Below are positions 1-12,800 of a stretch of 64,000 nucleotides of DNA, piece by piece. The stretch lies in the NCBI GenBank assembly GCA_903632075.3, contig CAHIKZ030001202.1, positions 3,208,501 through 3,272,500 of the forward strand, written 5' to 3'. Made by a program: the position numbers and the translations under genes. The notes under the pieces were generated by a model. It was not told the origin of the DNA. It made no database searches and worked only from the letters and a program-made list of their open reading frames with translations. Positions within the stretch are counted from its first letter, which is position 1; each line of letters begins with the position of its first letter. This stretch comes from Acanthosepion pharaonis. Taxonomy: Eukaryota; Mollusca; Cephalopoda; Sepiida; Sepiidae.

Positions 1-16
1 CGAATGAATATTAAGT

Positions 17-17
17 A

Positions 18-102
<85 letters not shown>

Positions 103-111
103 GTGTGTGTA
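17..111. repeat. (CA)n(TA)n(TG)n microsatellite
   Basis: CA repeats, then about 57 bp of TA, then a short TG run. The CA and TG sides are complementary around the TA core, so the tract is a near-perfect inverted repeat able to extrude as one hairpin. It abuts an interspersed repeat on its right, as many TA tracts in this window do. Confidence 0.95.
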
Positions 112-335
112 TTTAGGGCAGCATCTTTTTCATTCATACACGTTTCATTAAATAATATAGACAATTGTTGTCTATTTATTTTATGTAAATTTTTTTCGTA
201 ACATCTGATAAGTTTAATAACATTATCGTTGAACGAAGAAAGAAGTTCACAATATTGATCCATATTTTTTTAATATAATCTAAGCTTTCGGCTTACTTAA
301 GCCATTATCAAAGATGCCAATTACTACATATTAAG
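112..335 (-). repeat. interspersed hairpin-motif repeat (copy 1)
   Basis: The sequence matches pieces at 29086-29290, 29440-29650, 30490-30560 and 41884-42060. Shared blocks are the start after a CA/TA tract ('atttagg(g)cagca'), 'gtctatttattttatgtaaa' and, near 280-310, 'aagctttcggcttac'. Read on the minus strand, the last block gives a short stem GGCTTA/TAAGCC followed by GAAAGC. No coding potential. It is probably the non-coding end of a Penelope-like or foldback element; the family is not certain. Confidence 0.6.
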
Positions 336-609
336 CAATATACGGACAAGACAGTGATGATAGTCTGTCAATGTTTACAGAGATGATCTCTAAGCAACGC
401 TAAACACGCGCATATAAGACGCTAGAAGCGAAAATCGCACCGCATCTCATGACGTCACACATGACCACACCACATATATATAATCTAAGGTTTTTGTGTA
501 CTATTTGAATTGTTTGCGAGATGGATGTCTCGCCATTTAAAATCATTAACCTTTGCATTAGTTTTGTGTGAATAATTCATGTATTTGTAAATTGATTGCA
601 CGTTTATTG

Positions 610-612
<3 letters not shown>

Positions 613-665
<53 letters not shown>
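613..665. repeat. (TA)n microsatellite
   Basis: About 53 bp of uninterrupted TA, directly abutting a second copy of the 'agacatgtttcgttaaataa' repeat. Apparent Ile-Tyr peptides here are artefacts of the dinucleotide. Confidence 0.95.
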
Positions 666-668
<3 letters not shown>

Positions 669-930
669 GACATGTTTCGTTAAATAATTTAGACACGTTC
701 TGTCTATTAATTTTCAATAAGATCCTTTCATATTCGCGAATAAGCTTTTTTTTGTGCGGTTCTTAAAAGACGAGTTCGTGACTCCATATATAAAAATGGT
801 AATCTTCGGATAACCACAACAATTTTTGTCTTTCACAACCATGAACACTAAATACTTACTCTATATTTAACAATACCCTGATGATGACATTTTACAATGT
901 GAAATGTACTCAGAAGAAATACAATATGAT
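666..930 (+). repeat. interspersed hairpin-motif repeat (copy 2, diverged)
   Basis: It starts like copy 1 ('catgtttcgttaaataat', 'tctattaattttcaataag', 'tttcatattcgcgaataagc'). At 880-905 it contains CTGATGA followed by a small stem ACATT/AATGT and then GAAA. That order resembles a hammerhead core but with two extra bases after CTGATGA. No protein-coding signal. Confidence 0.5.
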
Positions 931-1314
931 CCAACACGGTGTTTCCCTCTCGTCTTTTTAAATCTCCACAGCCGATTCCACGGCTAAGCACCATAGAAGA
1001 AAGTTAATCCTCTGTGTGTGGTGGGATTGTCTTATTCATTAACAACACTTAAAACACAATAAAAAAAAACTAAATGCACTTATATCATCAGCCAGCAGCT
1101 ACACCACGTTCGAAAGTTTTACTCGAACAAATCCCTAAGCTCATCAACACAAAGCACGTAGAGCATGAATAACATACGGAGTCATTTATAAATTGGTTGC
1201 TCAGCTCTATCTCAGCCGCCATATTCACCTGACCTTCTGCCAACCAGTTATTAACTTTTTTCGATTGCTGCGAAAGGATTTTTGCGGGGAATCTTTCACA
1301 TTGAAATCTGCGGA

Positions 1315-1374
1315 TTTTTTTTGAAAATGATAATGATTCAGTGATTTTTTGAAAATGATAATGATTCAGTGATA
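1315..1374 (+). repeat. short tandem duplication, unit about 29 bp
   Basis: Two consecutive copies of a block containing 'gaaaatgataatgattcagt', differing only in the length of the T run. It looks like a recent slippage duplication. No other significance is apparent. Confidence 0.85.
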
Positions 1375-1394
1375 AGTTTCACTAATTAACCCAT

Positions 1395-1650
1395 ATCAGG
1401 GAGGAGAAGAAGTGGATTCATACTTTTCTCAAGGGTATCTGCTCGTTAGTAAATTTAACGAAACCGACTCTCCGATTAACAATTTCAAGCCATTATCCAT
1501 TACATCAACCGCACATTCATACTTACAGCTCTTGGTATTCCCAAACGTTCATTCATCTAAGTACTGACTATGCTCGATGTGGCTTAACTTGGACGATCGT
1601 ACGGGAACCGCTGTATTTCAACGTGATAGTAAGCATAAAAGAAAACAATA
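1395..1650 (-). mobile_element. composite SINE with 5S-like and tRNA-like parts, minus strand, diverged
   Basis: Read on the minus strand, the element begins with a 5S rRNA-like segment (about 1530-1650) resembling the 5S internal promoter region: a block like 'aagttaagc', then an equivalent of 'tacttagatg', then 'gggaatacc'. A tRNA-like segment and a body matching other copies (about 1395-1500; 'agggaggagaagaag' on plus) follow. This copy is heavily mutated. SINEs of this kind are transcribed by RNA polymerase III and moved by a partner LINE. Related copies lie at 32500, 48283 and 59365. Confidence 0.7.
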
Positions 1651-2790
1651 AAAAAAAATCAACTTATTTAGCGTCATCATGAAACTTTGAGAGGTAATTT
1701 TGCTCGCGGAGGAATTTTTAGTTTTCGGATTTGCGAAAGTATACGAGATTTTGTAAGTGATTTTACGCGTGTGTGTCTGCAACGTGTTTTTGCTTTATTA
1801 ATACGGCCCGGAAAATTGCAGATATGTCAATACGCAGTCGCCCTCGCCCTTCTTTTCCCTGAGGAATGGCTTCTTCACAGATTAACCTCAAGACGAACAA
1901 ATCAGCGCGCCTTCCTTCTTGCCAGCAGGACATAAATCGCCCAAGTAAGTTCGAATAGCAAATCCTAGTCTAGGTAAAGCCGCCGCATCTGCGACAGTTT
2001 GTCATCATCTCTGACATTGTACAGAAAATGTCGGTCGGTGGCGCTGGGCGACAGGTTAACTTCTCTTTACTGACTTGCCTGCCTCTCGAGAAAATTGTAT
2101 AGTATACAAAAGAATACGCAGACTATTTGTGTCTGTATATGTCGTCAGAATTTCTGAATCCCTGTCAATAAAAAAAAAGTGTCTACTTATATAGGAAAGA
2201 ACAAAATCAAATTAATAAGATTCGTCAGAGAATCAGAGAGGAAAAAAAATCCCCTGATAATACAAACGTTTTCTTCATTTTTGTATGCTGCGAATAGGTA
2301 TATCTGCAGCAATCCTTTTCTATAGATTTATATTGATTTTTCTAGATTGATGCTTCTTTGAAAAGTGGTTTTATTTACTTATTTCATAAGTACAAAAAAT
2401 GATCCCATCATATTACTGAAAGGACTTCGAATCGAGAAATGTCCTGACAGGAGAAATCTCAAGAGGGGAAATGTTTATTGTTTATTACCAAAACGAAAAC
2501 TTAAAAAGAAAATATTTTACTATCATAGTATTCATATTAAAGAATTCAATTTGGAATATGTATAGTTGTTGGACTTCTGTAAATTTATCGCGTGTGTGTG
2601 AGTCGAACCATTCAGCTCTGTTAGCATTTTATGAAATACATCGGTTTGCTGCTTTGGCACAAATAACCAGTGATGTTTCTAGCCACGGATTCTTAAGGAT
2701 TCGCTTCTTATAACCATGCCTCTTCTCCATGTTGACCCAGTAGATACTAAACGGATATTACCAGCTACAACTATTCTCATAGTAGTGATT
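1651..2790. other. unassigned single-copy-like AT-rich sequence
   Basis: No repeat family, RNA gene or convincing coding region is visible. The open frames at 1687-1935 and 2365-2713 are short and low-complexity, with no recognised domain. Confidence 0.5.
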
Positions 2791-2929
2791 TTCCAAGCGT
2801 AGCTTGGATGTGGCACAAGGCTGAAAGTAAGGGGGCACCGAGTGAGGATCGAACTCACTACTCACTCGTAATTGTCCTAGCGAGATAAGCTTGCTAACCA
2901 TTACACCACCTCGATTTGCCCCAAAATAT
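2791..2929 (-). mobile_element. tRNA-derived SINE, copy 1
   Basis: On the minus strand there is an A-box-like 'gtgtaatggttagcaag' and a B box 'gttcgatcctc', spaced as in a tRNA. A 3' module ending 'ttgtgccacatccaagc' follows. The cloverleaf is incomplete, so this is a SINE head and not a tRNA gene. A second copy follows immediately at 2930. Other copies are at 39890, 39995, 41685 and 43871. Confidence 0.85.
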
Positions 2930-3068
2930 AAGGATTTTCCAAGCGTAGCTTAGATGTGGCACAAGGCCGAATGTATGGGGCACCCAGGGTGGATCGAACT
3001 CACTACTCAGTCGTAATTGTCCCAGACGAGACGAGCTTGCTAACCATTGCACCACATTGAGGTGTCCA
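2930..3068 (-). mobile_element. tRNA-derived SINE, copy 2 (tandem with copy 1)
   Basis: Same structure as the preceding copy and in the same orientation: A-box-like 'gcaatggttagcaagc' and B box 'agttcgatcc' on minus, then 'ggccttgtgccacatc'. The two copies differ by several substitutions. They may be independent insertions or an old tandem duplication. Confidence 0.85.
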
Positions 3069-3740
3069 ACTATTCTCTTAGTATATGGCTTACTTAGACC
3101 ACCGCGACTGCTTTTTCGCTTATCCGTAAAAAAGGAGGCATATGTATTGACTGATTTTTTTCGCAATTATATCGACACTCACAACTTGAAATGTTTCAGT
3201 AACGATCTTTTCGTTTGACTCATTCATATAAAAACCCGACACTACCCAATAATTTACTACTTCGTCCTATTTTGTATCTCATTCATACAAATCATTTAAA
3301 AAGGACTCAGATAAAAAAGAAGTTCAGAACGTTCATGAGGGAGCAAAAATGCTAGATCGTAACCAACGATCACTAGTAGGCATCGATGGTTGATGGTACC
3401 CTAATTCTAACCCCTAGTCGAAACCCCATTGTCGGATGTAATTTTAGGTTATACACAACATCCACTTTCTAGTACGCTAAAAAATCTCAACACTAAATAT
3501 TAACCACAATATCTCCGCTCCTATCAATTGCTTGATCTTTATGCCATAACCACCTAGAGGTTTCTTCTGTTGCCATTGCTCTTGTGCAAACAGTATTGTA
3601 TTTTTTGAAGCCAGTTACTCCTAATTTTGACAACATCTTGCAAAGTAACCGCCCGTTTCGTGTTTCAATCGGTTCGTACTGAACACTCCAACGCCAACAT
3701 TTACATTCCTCTCCAATTTGGAAACATTTCTCAAGAATTC
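3069..3740. other. unassigned sequence
   Basis: No recognisable repeat, gene or RNA. Base composition is ordinary for the window. Confidence 0.5.
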
Positions 3741-4086
3741 ATTCATATGATTCGTACATGTACTCTTCCCAAGAGACGATTGATTCTTACATGATGAAAT
3801 GCATGATTTTTAACCGAATAAATAATCACGTCCTGTCGTAGCTTCACCTGTGTTATCTGAACTGGGAATTTCACCTGACTGCCTAGATTTATTTTCATTT
3901 GCCAGTCAGGGGCAGAATTGAAAACTGACTTTTTCTTGATCAATATTGTATTTATCTGTTGATCAGTTCCGACGACATTAATCAACTTTTTATTAGCCTC
4001 GTCTGTATTCATTTGGAGACTCCTCGAGGCTATTGTTACTATGGCTCGCAATAATCTATCATGGCGCCCCTCAATCAATGCCTTAT
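3741..4086 (-). pseudogene. decayed retroelement-associated protein fragment (R-H-D ... D-W ... L-R-x-D type)
   Basis: A 111-codon open stretch on the minus strand carries an ordered set of motifs I recall from retroelement-associated open frames in aquatic animals: 'GRHDRLLRAIV' near the start, 'PDWQMKINL' in the middle and 'KFPVQIT..KLRQDVIIYS' near the end. The expected Pro-Asp before the last block is Gln-Asp here, and the frame ends soon after, before the usual Glu-Leu-Thr stretch. There is no RT domain, so it is a fragment or relic. The family (possibly the C-terminal region of a restriction-like-endonuclease LINE) is from memory and uncertain. Confidence 0.5.
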
Positions 4087-4349
4087 AGCAATCATTAAAT
4101 ACATGTTGGAGGGTTCTTTTTTTCAGACATAACGGACTAAGTCTGGACTCAATCTCTTACCATGTGTAGAGGTTGGCTGGACTAGGTAATGTGTTACGTT
4201 TATAGCTGAATGTTTTATCTCCAATTTATTGCCGATCACCTGTAAAGCTGAGTAAAATTGGAAGAAGAAGGATATAAGTGTTATAGTATACCCATAGACG
4301 ATTATGTCCCCATTAACATAAATACAATAGTAAATAATATAGGTTGGTC

Positions 4350-4810
4350 TGCAGTTGGAGATTTGATTCCAGCTGTGCTGGTCCGGACAGAGAGGATCCC
4401 AAGACGAGGCTATGTCAAAGGGCAGAGTCTCGTCTCGAGAAACAGTTACCCGACCTCGTTTTATATGGGGTATACGGGCTCGGATACCCCACATTAAACT
4501 CGGCCTTGCGACACATTTGACCACGTGTGGCGCTTGGTAGATATCCTGCATTTTGAGATTTGTCTCCACCTGTGCTGGACAAACTCTTCTGCCTCCGAGC
4601 ATAGAGGATCCCCAGAAGAGGCTATGTCGAGGGGCACATTATAGTCTCGGGAAACAGCTACCAAACCCCATTGTATACGGCGTCTACGGGGAATTTTTTG
4701 CCGAGCCTACGGGCTCTGATACTCCACATTAAATTCGGCCACGTGCCACATCTAACCGCGTGGGGAGGTTGGTATATATCCTGCAGTTGGAGATTCATTG
4801 TGGAATTCAA
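4350..4810 (-). repeat. hairpin satellite family C, about 2.2 tandem units
   Basis: Two units, 4350-4546 (197 bp) and 4547-4781 (235 bp), plus the start of a third. Read on minus they show, in order, blocks shared with the large array at 6.85-20.26 kb: 'gatgtggcac', 'aaggccg', 'ttaatgtgg', 'gagcccgtaggctcgg' (GAGCC/GGCTC stem, second unit), 'gactctgccctttgacatag' and 'cctcgtctt...gatcctct'. The stem AGACGAG/CTCGTCT of the first unit stands where family A has CGAAGGAG/CTCCTTCG. The first unit has GGGGTAT/ATACCCC instead of the GAGCC stem. No coding signal. Confidence 0.75.
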
Positions 4811-6329
4811 TGATTCACTTCTAGCAGTTGGCTACTACTACTACGCGACGCTGGTGAATCTTATATGTGTTGTTCTTGTCCTAAGTATTATCGTTCATTA
4901 CCAACCTTCGTGTGATTATTTCATCCAGTAGGATACAGGTTACAACAGTTAGAATTACAACGGCTAAGTTATAACAATTAGAATAGATAATTTTGTCCAT
5001 TCTTTTATCAAAACAATATGAATAATACATGAGGCAAAATAGTGAAAACTTGATCAAGAAAAGTACAAGCAAGACTGGCACGAGGAAAGATGTGGAGGGA
5101 AAGAATTTTGGATCCATTTTGAATCACACATTATCTTCAATGGAAAAAAGAAAGAAACATAACTCCACGTGCATTTAAGAAGAAAAAGGGAATTGCATTT
5201 GCGAAAACTTGATCCTGATTACGGAGATAACATAGTATAGCGATTTAAATGACCTAGAAGTGTAAGAATAATTATTTAATTGGGTATTATAGCTGATTGC
5301 ACATGGAGGCGACACTCCCATCTATCTCGGATGAATGTAAACAGAAATATTTCAGGCTGGGATATATGGACAAGGAGCTAAGATTAATGACTTTTCCTAA
5401 TTAACCTGGTCGGAAGGAGGAGATCAGCAAACATAGAAGAGAAATCGTTTGACCAGCTCGTTGCAACTATCCCGTGTCAGTTTTATTGACAGTGAATTTA
5501 ATCTGATATTCTTCCCTTTTCCTATTTTTCCAAAGTCAAAATCGCCGTTCCATTCCGATATTGAAGCATAAAAATAAGTCGTTCGTGACTTTTTTGATAA
5601 TGGGATCACGTTTCGATCAAGACACTTTTTTTCTGAACAGAGCCACATCGATCAGCCCAAACACATAAAACATGAAACCGAATCCCTATCAAATAAGAAT
5701 ACAAACCAAAAGCAAACACTTTAGATGTATCAGCTACGTAGTGGGTGACAGAAAGAAAGCAATCATTTCTATAAGTAAATGTAGCAGGTTTGCTCAAAGA
5801 GATTACAAATTAGGCATTATTTAGTTATAAATTTGACCCATTAGGATTGTGCAAATAGTTATCTGTAGCAAAGATTCGAAAATTCACAGAGCCCCAAGTC
5901 TAGATAGACGCAAATCAACTCTTGCTCGATCGGCTTTCCTCCACTCACCACTTGTTTACTGTCACTGGCTTCATATACGTTCGATAGCAGGTATGAGAAT
6001 CCGTAGGCAGCACATCCAGCCAATTCGATCAACGGTTTTCCTTTATAAACGACGGATGAATCTTACCTGGTCTTTCTTCGTATCATTGAGACATGGGCAT
6101 CATCAGTCGAACGCCCACAGCCTTTTTGAAGGGAGGCGGATTTTTTTTCTGTTACCTTATGGTATTGTGCAGGAGGTAATAAAATAAATCTCGACGTTCC
6201 AAAAAGCAACAGCTGCATATTCAACAAAACCGTTGAACTTTTTGGGACACAATATAGAGAGAGAAGTCTTAGAGAATTCATAGCGAGCATTGAATGCAAA
6301 TAATCTTGGGGAAAACAAAGAATAATCTG
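4811..6329. other. unassigned AT-rich sequence
   Basis: No gene, RNA or named repeat is recognised. The small open frames (4881-5117 on minus, 5849-6187 on plus) show no domain and no supporting splice or start context that I can defend. Confidence 0.5.
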
Positions 6330-6640
6330 ACTGTTTACATTGCCATATTCACGACGTCTCGACCGTTCTCCGCTCAGGCTTTTTCAAGTTGTATTAGTTG
6401 TCCATAAGAACATAAACCTCCGTGGATAAAAGTATTGGTTGCGTCATCCATAAGTGATTTGAGCAAAAGAGATGTGAGTTCAATACCTGGCCACTGCCGA
6501 GGGAACAATATGTTGAGTTACAAGAGGAGTTAACTGAAACTAAAATATCCAATTCATGGCACGTGGAATTAGAAAAATCTACCCCGGGGATAAAGGGTTC
6601 GATTCGAAATTGTTATGGTCCGGTTCTTTGTACACTGGTG
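6330..6640 (+). mobile_element. foldback/TIR element, left end plus interior
   Basis: 'catattcacgacgtctcg' and 'tccgctcaggc' match the left terminal repeat of the complete element at 39071-39447 ('catattcacgacatttcg', 'cgctccggcc'). The interior also matches, including the tRNA-B-box-like 'gttcaatacctggccac', 'gagttac' and 'ggcacgtggaattagaa'. The right terminal repeat is missing here. A right-end copy in the same orientation appears just after the satellite, at 20331-20450. It has no protein-coding capacity, so it is a non-autonomous element. Confidence 0.65.
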
Positions 6641-6844
6641 ATAGTCCAAGGTAGAACCAATAAAGAAGAACTCGAAGGCGGATATGGAATAACACAGATG
6701 TATTACAAACAGGAATATATACAGAGAAGTAGAAGTGTTAGTACGAACAATCAGGATTAGTAGAGAGAACAATGTAGTCTCGACCAGTATCACTATTCCA
6801 ATGTCTATCAGTAATTATCTGAACGGACTGCCTCTGACTCGACG
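6641..6844. other. short unique spacer before the satellite
   Basis: About 200 bp with no recognised repeat. The last 40 bp include 'ctgactcgacgaactactga', a probable degenerate edge unit. Confidence 0.4.
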
Positions 6845-9800
6845 AACTACTGACGATATTCAGTCATCCCTCCCACCCACTAGGGAAAGAGAATCCGCCC
6901 ATCGCCGTAGCCTCCTTCGGGTCCCTCCCCGCCCGAAGGCAGAGAGTTCAACCGATCTGTCGTTCAAGAGTTGAGTGACTGACGATGTTTTACCTCCCCG
7001 AAGGAGACTCCGCCCTTCGGCGTAGCCTCCTTCGGGTTCCTGCCGCCCGTAGGAAGAGAGTTGAACCGAACAGTCAGTTCAAAAGAGAACGACCGACGAT
7101 ACTCAGTCACCCCCCCACGAGGGTGTCATGTGGCACAAGGCCTTTTTAATGTGGGCATTCCTGAGCCATTAGGCTCGGCCAAAAAAATAGCCCATTTGAA
7201 CCCGTATAAACGGGTTCAGGGGGTTTACCTCCCGAAGGAGACTCCGCCGTTCGGCGTAGCCTCCTTCGGGTTCCCTCCGTCCGTAGACAGAGAGTAAACC
7301 GAACCGTCGCTCAGAAACTGAACGACTGACGATATTCTGTCACCCACCCACCAGGGTGTCATGTGGCACAAGGCCTGTTTAACGTGGGAATTCCCGAGCC
7401 ATTAGGCTCGGCCAAAAAATAGCCCATTTGAACCCGTATAAACGGGTTCTGGGCCGGATTACCCCCAGAAGGAGACTCCACCCTTCGGCGTAGCCTCCTT
7501 CGGGTTCCTCCCGCCCGTAGGAAGAGAGGTAAAACGAACCGTCGCTCAGAAAGTGAACGACTGACGATATTCAGTCACCCCCCCACGAGGGTGTCATGTG
7601 GCACAAGGCCTTTTTAATGTGGGAATTCCCGAGCCATTAGGCTCGGCAAAAAAAATAGCCCATTTGAACCCGTATAAACGGGTTCTGGGCCGGTTTTTAC
7701 CTCCCGAAGGAGACTCCACCCTTCGGCGTAGCCTCCTTCGGGTTCCTCCCGCCCGTAGGAAGAGAGTTTAACCGTGCAGTCGGTTCAAAAGTGAACGACT
7801 GACGATATTCAGTCACACCCCCCACGAGGGTGTCATGTGGCACAAGGCCTTTTTAACGTGGGCATTCCCGAGCCATTAGGCTCGGTAAAAAGCCCATTTG
7901 AACCCATATAAACGGGTTCAGGGCCGGTTTTACCTCCCCGAAGGAGACTCCGCCCTTCGGCGTAGCCTCCGGGTTCCTCCCGCCCGTAGGAAGAGAGTTC
8001 AAACCTTGCAGTCTGTTCAAAAGTGAACTGCTGACGATATTCAGTCACCCCCCCACGAGGGTGTCATGTGGCACAAGGCCTTTTTAATGTGGGCATTCCC
8101 GAGCCATTAGGCTCGGCCAAAAAATAGCCCATTTGAACCCGTATAAACTGGTTCTGGGCCGGTTTTACCTCCCCGAAGGAGACTCCGCCCTTCGGCGTAG
8201 CCTCCTTCGGGTTCCTCTCGCCCGTAGGAAGAGAGTTGAACCGTGCAGTCGGTTCAAAGGTGAACGACTGACGATATTCAGTCACCCCCCACGAGGGTGT
8301 CATGTGGCACAAGGCCTTTTTAACGTGGGCATTCCCGGAACCATTAGGCTGGGCCCATTTGAACCCGTATAAACGGGTTCTGGGCCGGTTTTACCCCCGA
8401 AGGAGACTCCGCCCGTCGGCGTAGCCTCCTTCGGGTTCCTCCCGCCCGTAGGGAAGAGAGTTGAACCGAACCCAGTTCAGAGGTGAACGACTGACTATAT
8501 TTAGTCGTCCCCCACGAGGGCGTCGCGTGGCACAAGGCTTTTTTTAACGGGTATTTCCGGAGCCATTAGGCTCGGGGCCATTTGAACCCGTATAAACGGG
8601 TTCTGGGCCTTTTACCTCCCGAAGGAGACTCCGCCCTTCGGCGTAGCCTCCTTCGGGTTCCTCCCGCCCGTAGGAAGAGAGTTGAACCGAACAGTCAGTT
8701 CAGAGGTGAACGACTGACGATATTCAGTCACCCCCCACGAGGGTGTCATGTGGCACAAGGCCTTTTTAACGTGGGCATTCCCGAGCCATTAGGCTCGGCC
8801 AAAATAGCCCATTTGAACCCGTATAAACAGGTTCAGGGCCGGTTTTACCTCCCCTGAAGGAGACTCCGCCCTTCGGCGTAGCCTCCTTCGGGTTCCTCCC
8901 GCCCGTAGGAAGAGAGTTGAACCGAACAGTCAGTTCAGAGGTGAACGACTGACAATATTCAGTCACCCCCACGAGGGGTGTCATGTGGCACAAGGCCTTT
9001 TTAACGTGGGAATTCCCGAGCCATTAGGCTCGGCCAAAAAAATAGCCCATTTGAACCCGCATAAAGGGGTTCCCATTTGGTTTTACCTTCCCGAAGGAGA
9101 CTCCGCCCTTCAGCGTAGCCTCCGTCGGGTTCCTCTCCGCCCGTAGGAAGAGAGTTGAACCGAACAGTCGTTCAGAGGTGAACGACTGACGATATTCAGT
9201 CACCCCCCCACGAGGGTGTCATGTGGCACAAGGCCTTTTTAATGTGGGCATTCCCAAGCCATTAGGCTCGGCCAAAAAATAGCCCATTTGAACCCGTATA
9301 AACGGGTTCAGGGTTTTACCTCCCGAAGGAGACTCCGCCCTTCGGCGTAGCCTCATTCGGGTTCCTCCCGCCCGTAGGAAGAGAGTTGAACCGAACAGTC
9401 AGTTCAGAGGTGAACGACTGACGATATTCAGTCACCCCCCCCACGAGGGTGTCATGTGGCACAAGGCCTTTTTAACGTTGGCATTCCTGAGCCATTAGGC
9501 TCGGCCAAAAAAATAGCCCATTTGAACCCGTATAAACGGGTTCTGGGCCGGTTTACCTCCCCGAAGGAGACTCCGCCCTTCGGCGTAGCCTCCTTCGGGT
9601 TCCTCCCGCCCGTAGGAAGAGAGTTGAACCGAACAGTCGGTTCAAAGGTGAACGACTGACGATATTCAGTCACACCCCCCACGAGGGTGTCATGTGGCAC
9701 AAGGCCTTTTTAACGTGGGCATTCCCGAGCCATTAGGCTCGGCCAAAAATAGCCCATTTGAACCCGTATAAACGGGTTCTGGGGCCGGTTTTACCTCCCC

Positions 9801-12800
9801 GAAGGAGACTCCGCCCTTCGGCGTAGCCTCCTTCGGGTTCCTCCCGCCCGTAGGAAGAGAGTTCAAACCAAACAGTCAGTTCAAAGGTGAACGACTGACG
9901 ATATTCAGTCACCCCCACGAGGGTGTCATGTGGCACAAGGCCTTTTTAATGAGGGGCATTCCCGAGCCATTAGGCTCGGCCAAAAAATAGCCCATTTGAA
10001 CCCGTATAAACGGGTTCTGGGAGTTTTACCCCCGAAGGAGACTCCGCCCTTCGGCGTAGCCTCCTTCGGGTTCCTCCCGCACGTAGGAAGAGAGTTGAAC
10101 CGAACAGTCAGTTCAGAGGTGAACGACTGACGATATTCTGTCACCCCCCCACGAGGGTGTCATTGGAAGGCCTTTTTAACGTGGGCATAAACCATTAGGC
10201 TCGGCAAAAAATAGCCCATTTGAACCCGTATAAACGGGTTCTGGGCCGGTTTACCTCCCGAAGGAGACTCCGCCCTTCGGCGTAGCCTCCTTCGGGTTCC
10301 TCCCGCCCGTAGGAAGAGAGTTGAACCGAACAGTCAGTTCAGAGGTGAACGACTGACTATATTTAGTCACCCCCACGAGGGTGTCATGTGGCACAAGGCC
10401 TTTTTAACGTGGGCATTTCCGGAGCCATTAGGCTCGGCCAAAAAATAGCCCATTTGAACCCGTATAAACGGGTTCTGGGCCGGTTTTACCTCCCCGAAGG
10501 AGACTCCGCCCTTCGGCGTAGCCTCCTTCGGGTTCCTCCCGCCCGTAGGAAGAGAGTTGAACCGAACAGTCAGTTCAGAGGTGAACAACTGACGATATTC
10601 AGTCACCCCCACGAGGGTGTCATGTGGCACAAGGCCTTTTAACGTGGGCATTCCCGAGCCATTAGGCTCGGCCAAAAAAGCCCCATTTGAACCCGTATAA
10701 ACAGGTTCAGGGCCGGTTTAACCTCCCGAAGGAGACTCCGCCCTTCGGCGTAGCCTCCTTCGGGTTCCTCTCGCCCGTAGGAAGAGAGTTGAACCGAACA
10801 GTCAGTTCAGAGGTGAACGACTGACAATATTCAGTCCCCCCCCACGAGGGGTGTCATGTGGCACAAGGCCAGGTTTTTTAACGTGGGAATTCCGGAGCCA
10901 TTAGGCTCGGCCAAAAAAATAGCCCATTTGAACCCACATAAACGGGTTCTGGGCCGGTTTTACCTCCCGAAGGAGACTCCGCCCTTCAGCGTAGCCTCCG
11001 TCGGGTTCCTCTCGCCCGTAGGAAGAGAGTTGAACCGAACAGTCAGTTCAGAGGTGAACGACTGACGATATTCAGTCACCCCCCCCACGAGGGTGTCATG
11101 TGGCACAAGGCCTTTTTAACGTGGGCATTCCCAAGCCATTAGGCTCGGCCAAAAAATAGCCCATTTGAACCCGTATAAACGGGGTTCAGGGCCGAGTTTA
11201 CCTCCCGAAGGAGACTCCGCCCTTCGGCGTAGCCTCATTCGGGTTCCTCCCGCCCGTAGGGAAGAGAGTTGAACCGAACAGTCAGTTCAGAGGTGAACGA
11301 CTGACGATATTCAGTCACCCCCCACGAGGGTGTCATGTGGCACAAGGCCTTTTTAACGTGGGCATTCCTGAGCCATTAGGCTCGGCCAAAAATCAGCCCA
11401 TTTGAACCCGTATAAACAGGTTCTGGGCCGAGTTTTTACCTCCCCGAAGGAGACTCCGCCCTTCGGCGTAGCCTCCTTCGGGTTCCTCCGCCCGTAGGAA
11501 GAGAGTTGAACCGAACAGTCAGTTCAGAGGTGAACGACTGACGATATTCAGTCACCCCCCACGAGGGTGTCATGTGGCACAAGGCCTTTTTAACGTGGGC
11601 ATTCCTGGAGCCATTAGGCTCGGCCAAAAAATAGCCCATTTGAACCCGTATAAACGGGTTCAGGGCCGGTTTTACCTCCCCGAAGGAGACTCCGCCCTTC
11701 GGCGTAGCCTCCTTCGGGTTCCTCCGCCCGTAGGAAGAGAGTTGAACCGAACAGTCAGTTCAGAGGTGAACGACTGAGTCGTCCCCCCACGAGGGTGTCA
11801 TGTGGCACAAGGCCTTTTTAACGTGGGCATTCCCGAGCCATTAGGCTCGGCCAAAAATAGCCCATTTGAACCCGTATAAACGGGTTCTGGGCCGGTTTTA
11901 CCTCCCCGAAGGAGACTCCGCCCTTCGGCGTAGCCTCCTTCGGGTTCCTCCCGCCCGTAGGAAGAGAGTTGAACCGAACAGTCAGTTCAGAGGTGAACGA
12001 CTGACGATATTCAGTCACCCCCCCACGAGGGTGTCATGTGGCACAAGGCCTTTTTAACGTGGGCATTCCCGAGCCATTAGGCTCGGCCAAAAAATAGCCC
12101 ATTTGAACCCGTATAAACAGGTTCTGGGGCCGGTTTTACCTCCTGAAGGAGACTCCGCCCTTCGGCGTAGCCTCCTTCGGGTTCCTCTCGCCCGTAGGAA
12201 GAGAGTTGAACCGAACAGTCAGTTCAGAGGTGAACGACTGACGATATTCAGTCACCCCCCACGAGGGTGTCATGTGGCACAAGGCCTTTTTAACGTGGGC
12301 ATTCCTGAGCCATTAGGCTCGGCCAAAAAAAATAGCCCATTTGAACCCGTATAAACGGGTTCGGGGCCGATTTTACCTCCCCGAAGGAGACTCCGCCCTT
12401 CAGCGTAGCCTCCTTCGGGTTCCTCCCGCCCGTAGGAAATTGAGTTGAACCGAACAGTCAGTTCAGAGGTGAACGACTGACGATATTCAGTCACCCCCCA
12501 CGAGGGTGTCATTGGCACAAGGCCTTTTTTAACGTGGCCATTCCCAAGCCATTAGGGCTCGGCCAAAAAATAACCCATTTGAACCCGTATAAACGGGTTC
12601 TGGGCCGAGTTTACCTCCCGAAGGAGACTCCGCCCTTCGGCGTAGCCTCCTTCGGGTTCCTCCCGCCCGTAGGAAAGAGTTGAACCGAACAGTCAGTTCA
12701 GAGGTGAACGACTGACGATATTCAGTCACCCCCGCGAGGGTGTCATGTGGCACAAGGCCTTTTTAACGTGGGCATTCCTGGAGCCATTAGGCTCGGCCAA

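Noticed and set aside
2791..3068. Functional tRNA genes
   Set aside because: A and B boxes are present but acceptor stems do not pair, and the same sequence recurs with a common 3' module, so these are SINE copies.
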